A stretch of 21,835 nucleotides of DNA from Myxococcota bacterium (GCA_022710245.1 JAKLHH010000015.1:1-21835); one strand, 5' to 3'; numbered from the stretch's first letter, positions 1 through 7,445 are shown. Notes: generated by a model from the letters alone, not told the origin. Numbers and translations: made by a program.

Positions 1-2
1 GC

Positions 3-1811
3 CGCATCGCGGTGCCGCGCGCTCGACTCTGGCACTTCGTCGCCGACACCGAGCGCATCAACCGCCTCGCGGGCATCTTCAAGGTGCACTACGAGTACGA
101 GCCGCTCCCGACCGGCGGCAGCCGCGTGCTCGCGCGCGGCCGCGCGGGAGGCCTCACCCTGCGCTGGGTCGAGCAGCCCTGCGAGTGGGTGGAGCCGGAG
201 CACTTCGTCTTCACCCGCGACTTCCAGGCGGGGCCGCTCAGGCGGCTCGTCGCGCGGCTCGACCTCGTGGACGGCGAGGAGCCCGGCACCACGCACCTCC
301 GCCAGCGCACCGAGCTGACGCCTCGCGGCCCCCTGGCCGGCCTCGGCCTCCGCCTCGGCGGCGCCGCTGCCTTGCGCCGCGGGTTCCAGCAGGCCTACGC
401 GCTCGCCGAGGGCTGGGCGCGCGGCGAGGACCTCCCCGCGATCGGCAGCGAGCCGCCGGCCGCCGGCCCGCGCCACCGCGCGCTCGTCGAGGAGAAGCTC
501 GCGCGGGCGGCCCGCCGCGCTGGCGATGGCCCCGCCGCCGTGCGCCTGCGCGAGCACCTCCTCGGGCAGCCGCAGAGCGAGCTCGTCGACCTCGCCCCCT
601 ACGTCCTCGCGGCGCGCTGGGGCGTCGATCGGCGCCACCTCCTGCGCCTCTTCCTCTGGGCGACCCGCGAGGGGCTCTTCGACCTGCACTGGCGCATCCT
701 CTGCCCCTCCTGCCGGCGCGCGAAGGAGACCTTCGCGAGCCTCGCGGCCGTCCCCTCGGGCGGCCACTGCGCCTCCTGCAACATCGACTTCGGCCTCGAC
801 TTCGATCGCGCGATCGAGGTCACCTTCTCGCCCGCGCCGATCGGCCTCGGCCAGGAGCACGTCGAGTACTGCCACTTCGACCCGGTCAACACCCCGCACC
901 GGCTCGCCTCGCGCCGGCTCGAGCCGGGCGCGCGCGCCGCGCTCTCCGCGCGGGTCGCGCCGGGCCGCTACCAGCTCGCCTCGCCGCAGAGCCGCGGCGC
1001 GGTCTTCTTCGAGCTCGCCGAGGACGACGCGCTGCCCGCCGCGGCCGCGGTCGAGCTCACCGCCGAGGGCCTGGCCGGGCTGCCTCCGCGCCTCCGCGCC
1101 GGACGCCTCGAGCTGACCGTGCAGAGCCGCTGCGCGGTGCCGGCGCAGGTCTACCTGGTGCGGACCGCCTGGGCCGACACCGCGGTGACCGCCGCCGAGG
1201 TCACCGCGCTGCAGGAGTTCCGCGACCTCTTCAGCTCCGAGGTGCTCTCGCCCGGCGCCGAGCTCTCGGTGCGGAGCCTGGTCTTCCTCTTCAGCGACCT
1301 GGTCGACTCGACCTCGATGTACGAGCGGATCGGCGACGCGCCGGCGCTGCGCCTCGTGCGCGCCCACTTCGAGCTCCTGCGCGAGATCTACACGCGCCAC
1401 GAGGGCGCGCTGGTGAAGACGATCGGCGACGCGGTGATGGCGGTCTTCCGCGATCCGGCGCGCGCGCTCGCGGCCGCGATCGAGATGCACGAGCGGATCG
1501 GCGTCCACGACCCCGCGACCGGCGTCCGCCTCGCGCTCCGCATCGGCCTGCACGGCGGGCCCTGCCTGGCCATCGAGGCGAACGGCACGGTCGACTACTT
1601 CGGCACCACGGTGAACACCGCGGCGCGGGTGCAGGGCGCCGCGGGTCCGCGCGAGGTGGCCGTGAGCGCGGCGCTGCTGGAGAGCGAGGAGGTCAAGGCC
1701 GCGCTCGCGGCGCGCGCCGGCGCGGTCCGCCAGGAGACGCTGCGCCTGAAGGGCCTCAGCGGGAGCTTCGTCCTCCACAAGCTGGTGGTGGAGACGGAGC
1801 AGGTGACGTGA
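3..1811 (+). CDS. Class III adenylate/guanylate cyclase with SRPBCC-like front (5' end outside window)
   Basis: The frame is open to the window edge, and the residues before the GTG at 12 continue the SRPBCC pattern, so the true start lies upstream. Numbering is from that GTG. Residues about 1-140 look like an SRPBCC/polyketide-cyclase-type ligand-binding fold. The middle section, resembling the DUF5939 region found in front of some cyclases, carries a two-CxxC zinc-ribbon-like element (CPSC at about 235 and CASC about 22 residues later). Residues about 424-580 form a class III cyclase catalytic domain: metal-binding Asp429 in FSDLVDST, a second metal Asp in KTIGDAVMAVF, and the transition-state Asn/Arg in TVNTAARVQ. 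The Lys of KTIGD and the Asp of DYFG are the pair that normally select ATP, so cAMP is the likely product. No membrane segment is visible, so it is probably cytoplasmic. It lies 10 bp before the first GIDE-like gene, suggesting one operon. Confidence 0.88.
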   Translation, partial: RIAVPRARLWHFVADTERINRLAGIFKVHYEYEPLPTGGSRVLARGRAGGLTLRWVEQPCEWVEPEHFVFTRDFQAGPLRRLVARLDLVDGEEPGTTHLRQRTELTPRGPLAGLGLRLGGAAALRRGFQQAYALAEGWARGEDLPAIGSEPPAAGPRHRALVEEKLARAARRAGDGPAAVRLREHLLGQPQSELVDLAPYVLAARWGVDRRHLLRLFLWATREGLFDLHWRILCPSCRRAKETFASLAAVPSGGHCASCNIDFGLDFDRAIEVTFSPAPIGLGQEHVEYCHFDPVNTPHRLASRRLEPGARAALSARVAPGRYQLASPQSRGAVFFELAEDDALPAAAAVELTAEGLAGLPPRLRAGRLELTVQSRCAVPAQVYLVRTAWADTAVTAAEVTALQEFRDLFSSEVLSPGAELSVRSLVFLFSDLVDSTSMYERIGDAPALRLVRAHFELLREIYTRHEGALVKTIGDAVMAVFRDPARALAAAIEMHERIGVHDPATGVRLALRIGLHGGPCLAIEANGTVDYFGTTVNTAARVQGAAGPREVAVSAALLESEEVKAALAARAGAVRQETLRLKGLSGSFVLHKLVVETEQVT

Positions 1812-1821
1812 GGCGAGGGCG

Positions 1822-2469
1822 ATGGAGGCGCTGATCACGCTCATCGCGCTGGCAGCGGGGCTCACCGGCGCGGTCGCCCTCCGCCTCCGCTCGAGCGGGT
1901 GGGCCAAGATGAAGCGCGCGCGCCGCGTGCCGGTCGCCAGGGCGAAGGCGGGAGCGGTCGTCAAGCTGGTCGGCCACATCCGCTACCTGGACCGGCCGCT
2001 GGCTGCGCCCCTCAGCGGTCGCCCGTGCGCCTGCCACCAGGTGCGCGTCTGGCACCTGCGAGAGCAGGGCTGGGAGCAGGTCGTCTTCGCGCATGGTCAC
2101 GTGCTTCGCTTCCTCCTCGAGGACGAGAGCGGCACCGCCGTGATCGAGGCGCGCTCGCTGGAGCTGCAGCTGGACATCGACGCGAGGACGCAGCTCGCCT
2201 CTCGCTCCTACCGGGACGTCACCCCCGAGATGGAGGCGTTCCTCGCCGCGCGCCGCGTGGCGCTGCCTCCCTGGGAGCTGCGGACGAACCTGCTCTACCT
2301 GGAGGGGATCCTCGCTGAGGGCTCGCTGGTCGCGGTGCAGGGTCGCTGCCAGATGGTCCCGGACCCCGCCGGCGCGGGCTACCGGGACCTGCCGCTCAGG
2401 CCCTGCCTGTGCGCCGATGGCTCGACGCCCCTGCTCGCCAGTGACCAGCCGGCGCTGCTGGCACGCTGA
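1822..2469 (+). CDS. Membrane-anchored GIDE/BAM-like protein (first of two paralogues)
   Basis: This 215-residue protein has an N-terminal hydrophobic segment (residues about 3-20) and then a domain resembling the GIDE/BAM module of mitochondrial MULAN/GIDE and its bacterial relatives. Recognisable parts are the KLVGHIRYLDRPLAAPLSGR block near residue 50, the RFLLEDESGTAVIEA strand pair near 95-110, and the closing LEGILAEGSLVAVQGR block near 175. No RING finger is present, as in bacterial members. The molecular role of bacterial GIDE/BAM proteins is poorly known; a membrane-associated sensing or scaffolding role is inference. ATG 1822 follows GAGGCGAGGGCG, a modest ribosome site, 10 bp after the cyclase stop. 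The next gene is a clear paralogue sharing the central LLEDESGTA motif and overall layout. Confidence 0.72.
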   Translation: MEALITLIALAAGLTGAVALRLRSSGWAKMKRARRVPVARAKAGAVVKLVGHIRYLDRPLAAPLSGRPCACHQVRVWHLREQGWEQVVFAHGHVLRFLLEDESGTAVIEARSLELQLDIDARTQLASRSYRDVTPEMEAFLAARRVALPPWELRTNLLYLEGILAEGSLVAVQGRCQMVPDPAGAGYRDLPLRPCLCADGSTPLLASDQPALLAR

Positions 2470-2493
2470 GGGCAGGAGCGTGGAGGAGAGACC

Positions 2494-3210
2494 ATGGAGC
2501 CGCTGAACGCCATCGGGGGGCTGGGCGCCGTCGCCGTCACCGTCGTCGTGCTGAGCGCCATCGGGGCGCTGGGCGCCGTCGCCGTCACCGTCGTCGTCCT
2601 CGCCACCCGCTACTCGCGGTGGGGCAAGCTGCGGCGCGCGCCTCGCGTGCGGGTGGCCGACGCGAGAGACGGCGCGCAGGTGAAGCTCGTCGGGCGCCTG
2701 CGCCACGTCGAGCCGCCGATCCGCGCGCCGCTCAGCGGCCGCGCCTGCGCCTACTACCGGGTCGTCGTCCGCCAGCGCAAGTCGAGCGGGAAGAGCTCCC
2801 ACTGGAAGACCATCATCGACGAGCTGCGCTGCGTGACCCGCTTCCTCCTCGAGGACGAGAGCGGCACGGCGCTGATCGAGACGGACCAGCTGCAGGTGAA
2901 GCTCGACCAGGACACGCAGCTCTCCTCGGGGACCTTCAACGACGCGAGCCCCGAGCTGGAGGCCTTCCTCGCCTCGCGCGGGCAGCAGAGCCGCGGCTGG
3001 GTCTTCAACAAGACGCTCCGCTACCTGGAGGGCGTCCTCGAGGAGGGTGAGGTCGTCGTGGTGCAGGGGCTCTGCCACCTCGAGCCCGACCCCGACCCCG
3101 CCCGCGCGGGCGCCGGCTACCGCGATCGCCCGCTGCGGCCGCGCCTGGCGGCCAGCCCCGAGGTGCGCCTCCTCGCCAGCGACCGCGCCGAGCTCTGCCA
3201 GCTCGACTGA
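2494..3210 (+). CDS. Membrane-anchored GIDE/BAM-like protein (second paralogue) with duplicated membrane segment
   Basis: This 238-residue protein is a paralogue of the gene just upstream. Shared blocks are VKLVGRLRHVEPPIRAPLSG, RFLLEDESGTALIE and LEGVLEEGEVVVVQG. The N-terminus is unusual: residues 4-35 are two near-identical 16-residue copies of a hydrophobic segment containing LGAVAVTVVV, encoded by a 48-bp tandem duplication. The result is one long segment or a hairpin where its sister has about 18 hydrophobic residues. ATG 2494 has a good GGAGGAG ribosome site four bases upstream, and the spacing to the preceding stop is 24 bp, so it is probably co-transcribed with the cyclase. No RING finger or catalytic motif was seen. 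Family assignment rests on motif pattern only; function is not known. Confidence 0.72.
   Translation: MEPLNAIGGLGAVAVTVVVLSAIGALGAVAVTVVVLATRYSRWGKLRRAPRVRVADARDGAQVKLVGRLRHVEPPIRAPLSGRACAYYRVVVRQRKSSGKSSHWKTIIDELRCVTRFLLEDESGTALIETDQLQVKLDQDTQLSSGTFNDASPELEAFLASRGQQSRGWVFNKTLRYLEGVLEEGEVVVVQGLCHLEPDPDPARAGAGYRDRPLRPRLAASPEVRLLASDRAELCQLD
2503..2598 (+). repeat. 48-bp in-frame tandem duplication
   Basis: Bases 2503-2550 and 2551-2598 are adjacent 48-bp copies differing at only a few positions, encoding two 16-residue hydrophobic units (LNAIGGLGAV... and LSAIGALGAV...). The copy preserves frame and doubles the membrane segment of the second GIDE-like protein. Confidence 0.95.
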
Positions 3211-3213
3211 GCC

Positions 3214-3633
3214 CTACCCGCCGTCGCGGCTCGGACGGCGGGGGATCTGGAGCCCCTCCGCCTCGAGGGTGATCCCGGGCAGCGCGAGGCGGTCCTTCAG
3301 CACGGCGAGGAACAGCAGCAGCTCGCCCTGCGCGCCGAGGAACGGGTCCAGGCGCTCCATCAGCTCCTCGTCGCCGGCGGCCTCTTGCTGGAGGTCGAGC
3401 AGCTCGAGGAACCCCGGGATGACCTCGTCCAGGAGCCAGTCCTCCGGTGCGCCCACGCGCTCCTCGAGCAACGCCCAGTCGTCCTCGGAGAACACCCTCG
3501 CCTCCGCGCCGACCAGGCGCTCGTAGAGCATCCGCTCGGCGGGCTCCCCCGTGTCCTTGCGGCCGGCGGCCACCACGACCTCCCCCGCGAGCCTCGCCAG
3601 CTGCTCCTCGCTCAGCTTGATCTGTTCGCTCAT
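3214..3633 (-). CDS. Small acidic hypothetical protein
   Basis: This 139-residue protein begins MSEQIKLSEEQL at ATG 3633, which is preceded on the minus strand by GGAGGGAACGGG, a strong ribosome site. The open frame continues further upstream only through a tandem repeat array and antisense to the reductase gene, so the shorter start is chosen. The protein is rich in Glu, Leu and Asp, is probably mostly helical, and has no signal peptide, membrane segment or cysteine. I do not recognise a family. It is convergent with the second GIDE-like gene, with only three bases between the two stop codons, and divergent from the rubredoxin-reductase gene across a repeat-rich 291-bp gap. Codon choice matches the neighbours, supporting a real gene. 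Confidence 0.75.
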   Translation of the reverse strand: MSEQIKLSEEQLARLAGEVVVAAGRKDTGEPAERMLYERLVGAEARVFSEDDWALLEERVGAPEDWLLDEVIPGFLELLDLQQEAAGDEELMERLDPFLGAQGELLLFLAVLKDRLALPGITLEAEGLQIPRRPSRDGG

Positions 3634-3721
3634 GCCCGTTCCCTCCGTCAGCGCTGGTGCGCCCTGGCCCTGCTGGGTGTTCGCGGAGCGCACGATACCA
3701 CGGCTGCGGTCCGAGAGCCGG

Positions 3722-3881
3722 GACGGGACGGGGGCTGACGGGTGTTGGTGACGGGTTGACCCGGCCGGCGCGCGGGTGCTGGACGGGTTGACCCGGCCGG
3801 CGCGCGGGTGCTGGACGGGTTGACCGGGCCGGCGCGCGGGTGCCGGACGCGCGCGCTGGACGGGTTGACCCGGCCGGCGCG
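3722..3881 (+). repeat. 32-bp tandem repeat array in divergent intergenic region
   Basis: Three consecutive 32-bp units start at 3750, 3782 and 3814, followed by a 13-bp partial unit (3846) and a further unit at 3859 that stops after 23 bp. A degenerate 28-bp version precedes them at 3722. Each unit carries CGGGTTGACCCG, a short dyad (CGGGT-TG-ACCCG; broken in the third unit), then CCGGCCGGCGCG. The TTGACC inside each unit resembles a -35 hexamer. A 32-bp period is close to three helical turns, which would put the dyads on one face of the DNA. It lies between divergent genes at 3633 and 3925, so a regulatory role is possible but not shown. There are no unique spacers, so it is not a CRISPR array. 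Confidence 0.9.
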
Positions 3882-3924
3882 TGATCGTAGCCTTCGCGGC
3901 ACGGTCAAACGCTCGGGAGCGGCG

Positions 3925-5409
3925 ATGGGGATCAGAACCTGGAAGTGCGACGTCTGCGGCTACATCCACCGCGGCGATGAGCCGCCCGAGATCTGCCCGG
4001 TCTGCGGGGTCGGCAAGGAGCTCTTCTCGCCCTTCGAGATCGCTGCCCCGCCGCCGGCGCCGGCCGCCATCCGCTGGCGCTGCAGCATCTGCGACCACGT
4101 CGTCAGCGGCGCGCACCCCCCCGGGAGCTGTCCAGTGTGCGGCGCCGAGGCGAGCCTCTTCGAGCCCGCGGCCGCGGAGACCACCGCGTCCACCGTCGAG
4201 GACGACGTCGACCGCGTGATCATCGTCGGCGGCGGCATCGCTGGCCTCACCGCTGCCGAGGCCGCGCGGGCCGCCTCCCCCGAGGTGGTGCTGACCCTGA
4301 TCGCGCGCGAGCCGCGCCTGCCCTACTACCGGCTCAACCTGACCCGGCTGCTCGCCGGCGAGCTCGAGGAGGCCAGCCTGCTGCTCCACGACCGCGCCTG
4401 GTTCGAGCGGGAGCGCGTCGAGCTCCTCGAGGACGAGGTCACCTCCATCGATCGCGTGCGGCAGGAGGTGCGCCTGCGCGGCGGCCGCGTGCTCCCCTAT
4501 GATCGCCTGGTCCTGGCCAACGGGGCGCACCCCTTCGCGCCGCCCATCCCCGGGATCACCCGCGAGGGCGTGCTCCCCATCCGCACCCTCGACGACTGCC
4601 AGGCCATCCTGCGCCGCGCCGCGGCCGGAGCGCGCTGTGTCTGCATCGGCGGCGGCCTGCTCGGGCTGGAGACCGCGGGCGCGCTCGCCCGGCGCGGGCT
4701 GCAGGTCACCGTCCTCGAGGGCTTCGGCTGGCTGCTGCCGCGCCAGCTCGCCGAGCCGGCCGGCCAGCTGCTGCAGCGGCACGTGGAGGCGGCCGGCGTC
4801 GCGGTGCGCTGCAACGCCCGCGCCGAGGAGCTGATCGGCGACGAGAGCGTGCGCGGGGTCCGGCTCGCGGGCGGCGAGGAGCTGCCGGCCGAGCTCGTCG
4901 TCCTCGCGGCCGGCGTGCGCCCGAACAGCCACCTCGCCCGCCAGGCCGGCCTCGAGGTGAAGAGCGGGGTCATCGTCGACGATCGCCTCTTCACCTCCGA
5001 CCCGGCGATCCTCGCGGCCGGCGACGTCGCCGAGCACCGCGGGATGGTCTACGGGATCTGGCCCGCCTCCTACGCGCAGGGCCTGATCGCCGGCAGCAAC
5101 GCCGTCGGCGGGGGCCTCGAGTTCCACGGGCTCCCCCCCTCGAACCGGCTCAAGGTGCTGGCCATCGACGTCTTCAGCATCGGACAGGTCCTGCCGCTCG
5201 ACGCGAGCTACCGCGTCTTCGAGCGCGCGGGGGAGGGCACCTACACGCGCCTCGTCTGCCGCGACGGGCAGCTCGTCGGGGCGAACCTGATCGGCGAGAC
5301 CGCGCTCGCCGGCGCGGTGAAGGAGGCGGTCGAGGGCGGCGAGCAGCTCGCCGCGGCCGCCGCCATCCTCGCGCGCTGGCCCGAGGCCTCCGAGCTGTGC
5401 GGAGGCTGA
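3925..5409 (+). CDS. Double-rubredoxin / FAD-dependent NAD(P)H:rubredoxin oxidoreductase fusion
   Basis: A 494-residue fusion. Residues 8-28 and 53-73 are two short rubredoxin-type iron sites (C8, C11, C24, C27 and C53, C56, C69, C72), spaced C-x2-C-x12-C-x2-C as in the rubrerythrin tail. From about residue 96 it is a pyridine-nucleotide disulfide-oxidoreductase-type flavoprotein: FAD-binding GGGIAG at 102-107, a second Rossmann motif (CIGGGLLGLETAG) for NAD(P)H in the middle, and a closing FAD motif ILAAGDVAEH. No redox-active CxxC follows the first Rossmann motif, which fits rubredoxin or nitrite-reductase-type reductases rather than disulfide reductases. ATG 3925 is chosen because GGGAG lies five bases upstream and the protein starts at the first rubredoxin; the longer frame runs through the repeat array. 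It is followed after 57 bp by rubrerythrin, a natural electron acceptor. Confidence 0.9.
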   Translation: MGIRTWKCDVCGYIHRGDEPPEICPVCGVGKELFSPFEIAAPPPAPAAIRWRCSICDHVVSGAHPPGSCPVCGAEASLFEPAAAETTASTVEDDVDRVIIVGGGIAGLTAAEAARAASPEVVLTLIAREPRLPYYRLNLTRLLAGELEEASLLLHDRAWFERERVELLEDEVTSIDRVRQEVRLRGGRVLPYDRLVLANGAHPFAPPIPGITREGVLPIRTLDDCQAILRRAAAGARCVCIGGGLLGLETAGALARRGLQVTVLEGFGWLLPRQLAEPAGQLLQRHVEAAGVAVRCNARAEELIGDESVRGVRLAGGEELPAELVVLAAGVRPNSHLARQAGLEVKSGVIVDDRLFTSDPAILAAGDVAEHRGMVYGIWPASYAQGLIAGSNAVGGGLEFHGLPPSNRLKVLAIDVFSIGQVLPLDASYRVFERAGEGTYTRLVCRDGQLVGANLIGETALAGAVKEAVEGGEQLAAAAAILARWPEASELCGG

Positions 5410-5466
5410 GGCGCACCACGGCTCTCACGGATGACGAACCGACAACCCAAGCAACGGGAGGAGCTC

Positions 5467-6042
5467 ATGCCGAGCATCAAGGGAACCAGGACCGAGAAGA
5501 ACCTGCTCGCGGCCTTCGCCGGCGAGTCGCAGGCCCGCAACCGCTACACCTACGCGGCCAGCGTGGCGGGCAAGGAGGGGCTGCTGCAGATCGCCGAGCT
5601 CTTCATCGAGACGGCCGAGAACGAGAAGGAGCACGCCAAGCGCTTCTTCAAGTTCCTCGAGGGCGGCGCGGTGAAGATCGAGGCGATGTACCCGGCCGGC
5701 CTCACCGGCACCACCGCCGAGAACCTGCGCGCGGCCGCCGCGGGCGAGAACGAGGAGTGGAGCAAGCTCTACCCGGAGTTCGCCAAGGTCGCCAAGGAGG
5801 AGGGCTTCCCCGAGGTCGCCGCGGCCTTCACCATGATCGCCAGGGCGGAGAAGGAGCACGAGGACCGCTACCTGAAGCTCCTCGCCAACGTCGAGCAGAA
5901 CAAGGTCTTCGCGAAGGAGAAGTCGACCCGCTGGAAGTGCCGGAACTGCGGCTACGTGCACGAGGGCGCCGAGGCGCCGGGCAAGTGCCCCGCCTGCCTG
6001 CACGACCGCCAGTACTTCGAGGTCAAGGCCGAGAACTACTAG
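5467..6042 (+). CDS. rbr: Rubrerythrin
   Basis: Non-haem di-iron peroxidase that reduces hydrogen peroxide in the cytoplasm with electrons relayed through its own rubredoxin. At 191 residues it has the classical length. The di-iron ligands fall in the usual order: E20, E53, H56, E94, E97, E128 and H131, the last two one residue later than in the Desulfovibrio protein. The C-terminal rubredoxin has C158, C161, C174 and C177. ATG 5467 is preferred over an in-frame ATG at 5431 because GGGAGGAG sits just before it and MPSIKGTRTEKNLL is the normal family start. The upstream fusion reductase supplies a likely electron donor. The stop codon lies inside the first unit of a hairpin-forming repeat array that may end transcription. 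Confidence 0.96.
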   Translation: MPSIKGTRTEKNLLAAFAGESQARNRYTYAASVAGKEGLLQIAELFIETAENEKEHAKRFFKFLEGGAVKIEAMYPAGLTGTTAENLRAAAAGENEEWSKLYPEFAKVAKEEGFPEVAAAFTMIARAEKEHEDRYLKLLANVEQNKVFAKEKSTRWKCRNCGYVHEGAEAPGKCPACLHDRQYFEVKAENY

Positions 6043-6141
6043 CCGACCGACGGCTCCCAGCCGACCGACGGCTCCCAGCCGACCGACGGCTCCCAGCCGA
6101 CCGACGGCTCCAGCCGACCGACGGCTCCAGCCGACCGACGG
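6041..6141. repeat. Tandem 17-18 bp hairpin repeats between convergent genes
   Basis: Three 18-bp units (6041, 6059, 6077), two 17-bp units (6095, 6112) and a final partial unit (6129-6141). Each begins AGCCGACCGACGGCT, an inverted repeat with five-base arms AGCCG/CGGCT around ACCGA. RNA from either strand could fold each unit, and the first unit contains the rubrerythrin stop codon. The array lies between the 3' ends of rubrerythrin and the minus-strand gene at 6194, so a two-way terminator or RNA-stabilising element is plausible. No T-run follows. There are no spacers, so it is not CRISPR. Confidence 0.9.
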
Positions 6142-6193
6142 TTCGTTCGTCCCGCCGCGGGAGGACGCGGGAGCGCGAGGATCCCTGGCGCAC

Positions 6194-6658
6194 TCAGCCA
6201 GGCGCGCGCTCCCCCTCGTATCGCACCCAGACGTAGCCCTCCCGGAAGGTCTCGAAGTGCGGTGGCTGTCCGGCCCGGCGCCAGAGCTCCGTGGCGACCA
6301 CGAGGCCGGGGTACGGCCGCCGCGAGTCCCGGATCAGCGCGTCGAGCTCCTCCTCCGTGCGCAGGTCGTCCACCTCGACGCCGACGACAGCGACGAGGAA
6401 CGACGGCGCGGAGCGCAGGCGCTCGTAGAGCCGCTCGCCGAGCTCGGTGAGCTGCGCCGCGACCTTGGCGTCGGTCGCGCCCGCCCGGCTGACGCTGGTC
6501 GGCTGGACCCAGCAGCAGGTGCCGGCCACGAGCGAGGTCGAGCAGACCGTGACGGTCCCGTCGGCGAGGAGCCAGCGCTGGCGCTCGAAGTGCGCCGCGA
6601 AGGCGCTCGCCTCCTCGTGTGTCCGGCACTGGCCCCAGAGGGAGAAGATCCACGCCAT
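6194..6658 (-). CDS. Hypothetical protein, 154 residues
   Basis: The protein starts MAWIFSLWGQCRTHEEA at ATG 6658, preceded on the minus strand by GGCAGGAGAG, a purine-rich ribosome site. It has no signal peptide, membrane segment or known catalytic motif. The layout (short beta-strand start, a TDGTVTVCSTS-like strand region, a long helix around ELGERLYERLRS, then a C-terminal strand with FETFREGYVWVRYEGE) suggests a compact alpha/beta cytoplasmic protein, but I do not recognise a family. It is divergent from the 6764 gene with a 105-bp gap and convergent with rubrerythrin, sharing the hairpin repeat array at its 3' side. Codon use matches its neighbours. Confidence 0.65.
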   Translation of the reverse strand: MAWIFSLWGQCRTHEEASAFAAHFERQRWLLADGTVTVCSTSLVAGTCCWVQPTSVSRAGATDAKVAAQLTELGERLYERLRSAPSFLVAVVGVEVDDLRTEEELDALIRDSRRPYPGLVVATELWRRAGQPPHFETFREGYVWVRYEGERAPG

Positions 6659-6763
6659 CTCTCCTGCCTACCACGAGGCCTGCCGGGAGAGGAGCCGCTG
6701 CCGCACGCGCAACCTCCGCCGCGCCCTGCCGATAACCGCTCACCACTGATGGTGAGGCATCGC

Positions 6764-7363
6764 ATGGCCACCCCCGACCACCACGACTCCGGCGCGCTCC
6801 GTGCCATCCTCGACGGCCGCCGCCGCGGGCTCGGCGTCGCCGCAGCGTTTCACCTCGCGGATCGCGGAGGCGCCGCGCTGCAGGCGCTCGCGCGAGCCCC
6901 CGCGAGCGAGGTCGCCCGCCGCCTCGGCGCGAGCCCCCGCGAGCTGGCCGAGCTGGAGGAGGCGGCCTGGCGCGCCTTCCTCGCGCGGGTGCTCGGGCAG
7001 CTGGCGGACGAGCTCACGGCGGCGAGCCAGTCGGCGGCGGCGCTGGCCGCGGCGCCCGAGCCGCGCCTCGCCTACTTCGCCACCTTCCGCACCGGCGACG
7101 AGCGCCGCCGCGGCCTGCAGCAGCTCTCGCTCCCCGTCACCGCCGACGATGGCGCGGTCGCGGCCGCGCTCCGCCGCGTGGCCGGCGAGCTGGCGTCGCT
7201 CCGCCGGCGGCTGGTCAGCGCCTTCCTCGACGCCGACCACGCGCGCGAGCTGGTCCGCGGCCACCCCCGCGCCACGCGCGAGCTGCGGATCGCCCTCGGC
7301 GTCAAGCCTGGCTCCCTCCTCGAGGGCGTGCTCGACGCGCGGCTCGGGCGGGTGGCTGCGTGA
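6764..7363 (+). CDS. Hypothetical helical protein, 199 residues
   Basis: The start is set at ATG 6764 (MATPDHHDSG), which has GGTGAGG about six bases upstream; an in-frame ATG at 6749 has no ribosome site, and the open frame further upstream is antisense to the 6194-6658 gene. The product is rich in Ala, Arg, Leu and Glu and looks almost wholly helical. An AxEVARRLGASPRELAELEE stretch near residues 45-65 reads like a helix-turn-helix-type segment, but no clear DNA-binding family could be assigned. No membrane segment or cysteine-rich motif is seen. It is convergent with the HD-GYP gene, with a hairpin at 7421-7445 between them. Confidence 0.6.
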   Translation: MATPDHHDSGALRAILDGRRRGLGVAAAFHLADRGGAALQALARAPASEVARRLGASPRELAELEEAAWRAFLARVLGQLADELTAASQSAAALAAAPEPRLAYFATFRTGDERRRGLQQLSLPVTADDGAVAAALRRVAGELASLRRRLVSAFLDADHARELVRGHPRATRELRIALGVKPGSLLEGVLDARLGRVAA

Positions 7364-7395
7364 GCTGAGCAGAGAGAGCGCCGTCGGGGAGCAAC

Positions 7396-7415
7396 TTCGC
7401 CCTTCATCGCGGAGC
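7396..7415 (+). repeat. 20-bp exact dispersed repeat, copy 1
   Basis: TTCGCCCTTCATCGCGGAGC occurs here in non-coding DNA and again at 16189-16208 inside the Tat lipoprotein gene, where it encodes FALHRG. Here the same phase would also read SNFALHRGA, but a stop lies just upstream and there is no start codon, so no gene is called. Confidence 0.8.
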
Positions 7416-7420
7416 CTGTG

Positions 7421-7445
7421 CTCGAGCTCGACAGGGAAGCTCGAG
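7421..7445. terminator. Candidate two-way terminator hairpin
   Basis: Perfect eight-base arms CTCGAGCT and AGCTCGAG enclose nine bases. It lies in the 112-bp gap between convergent genes ending at 7363 (plus) and 7476 (minus). There is no T-run, so it is not a classical intrinsic terminator. Confidence 0.4.

Noticed and set aside
1756..3078. A 440-residue minus-strand open frame opposite the GIDE-like genes
   Set aside because: Low-complexity translation typical of antisense GC-rich DNA, no recognisable domain, and opposite two genes with clear ribosome sites.
3214..5127. A 637-residue minus-strand open frame
   Set aside because: Most of it is antisense to the well-supported reductase fusion and runs through the 32-bp repeat array; only the last 139 residues, with a good start and ribosome site, are kept.
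3722..6141. CRISPR interpretation of the two tandem arrays
   Set aside because: The units are directly adjacent with no unique spacers and no cas genes are nearby.
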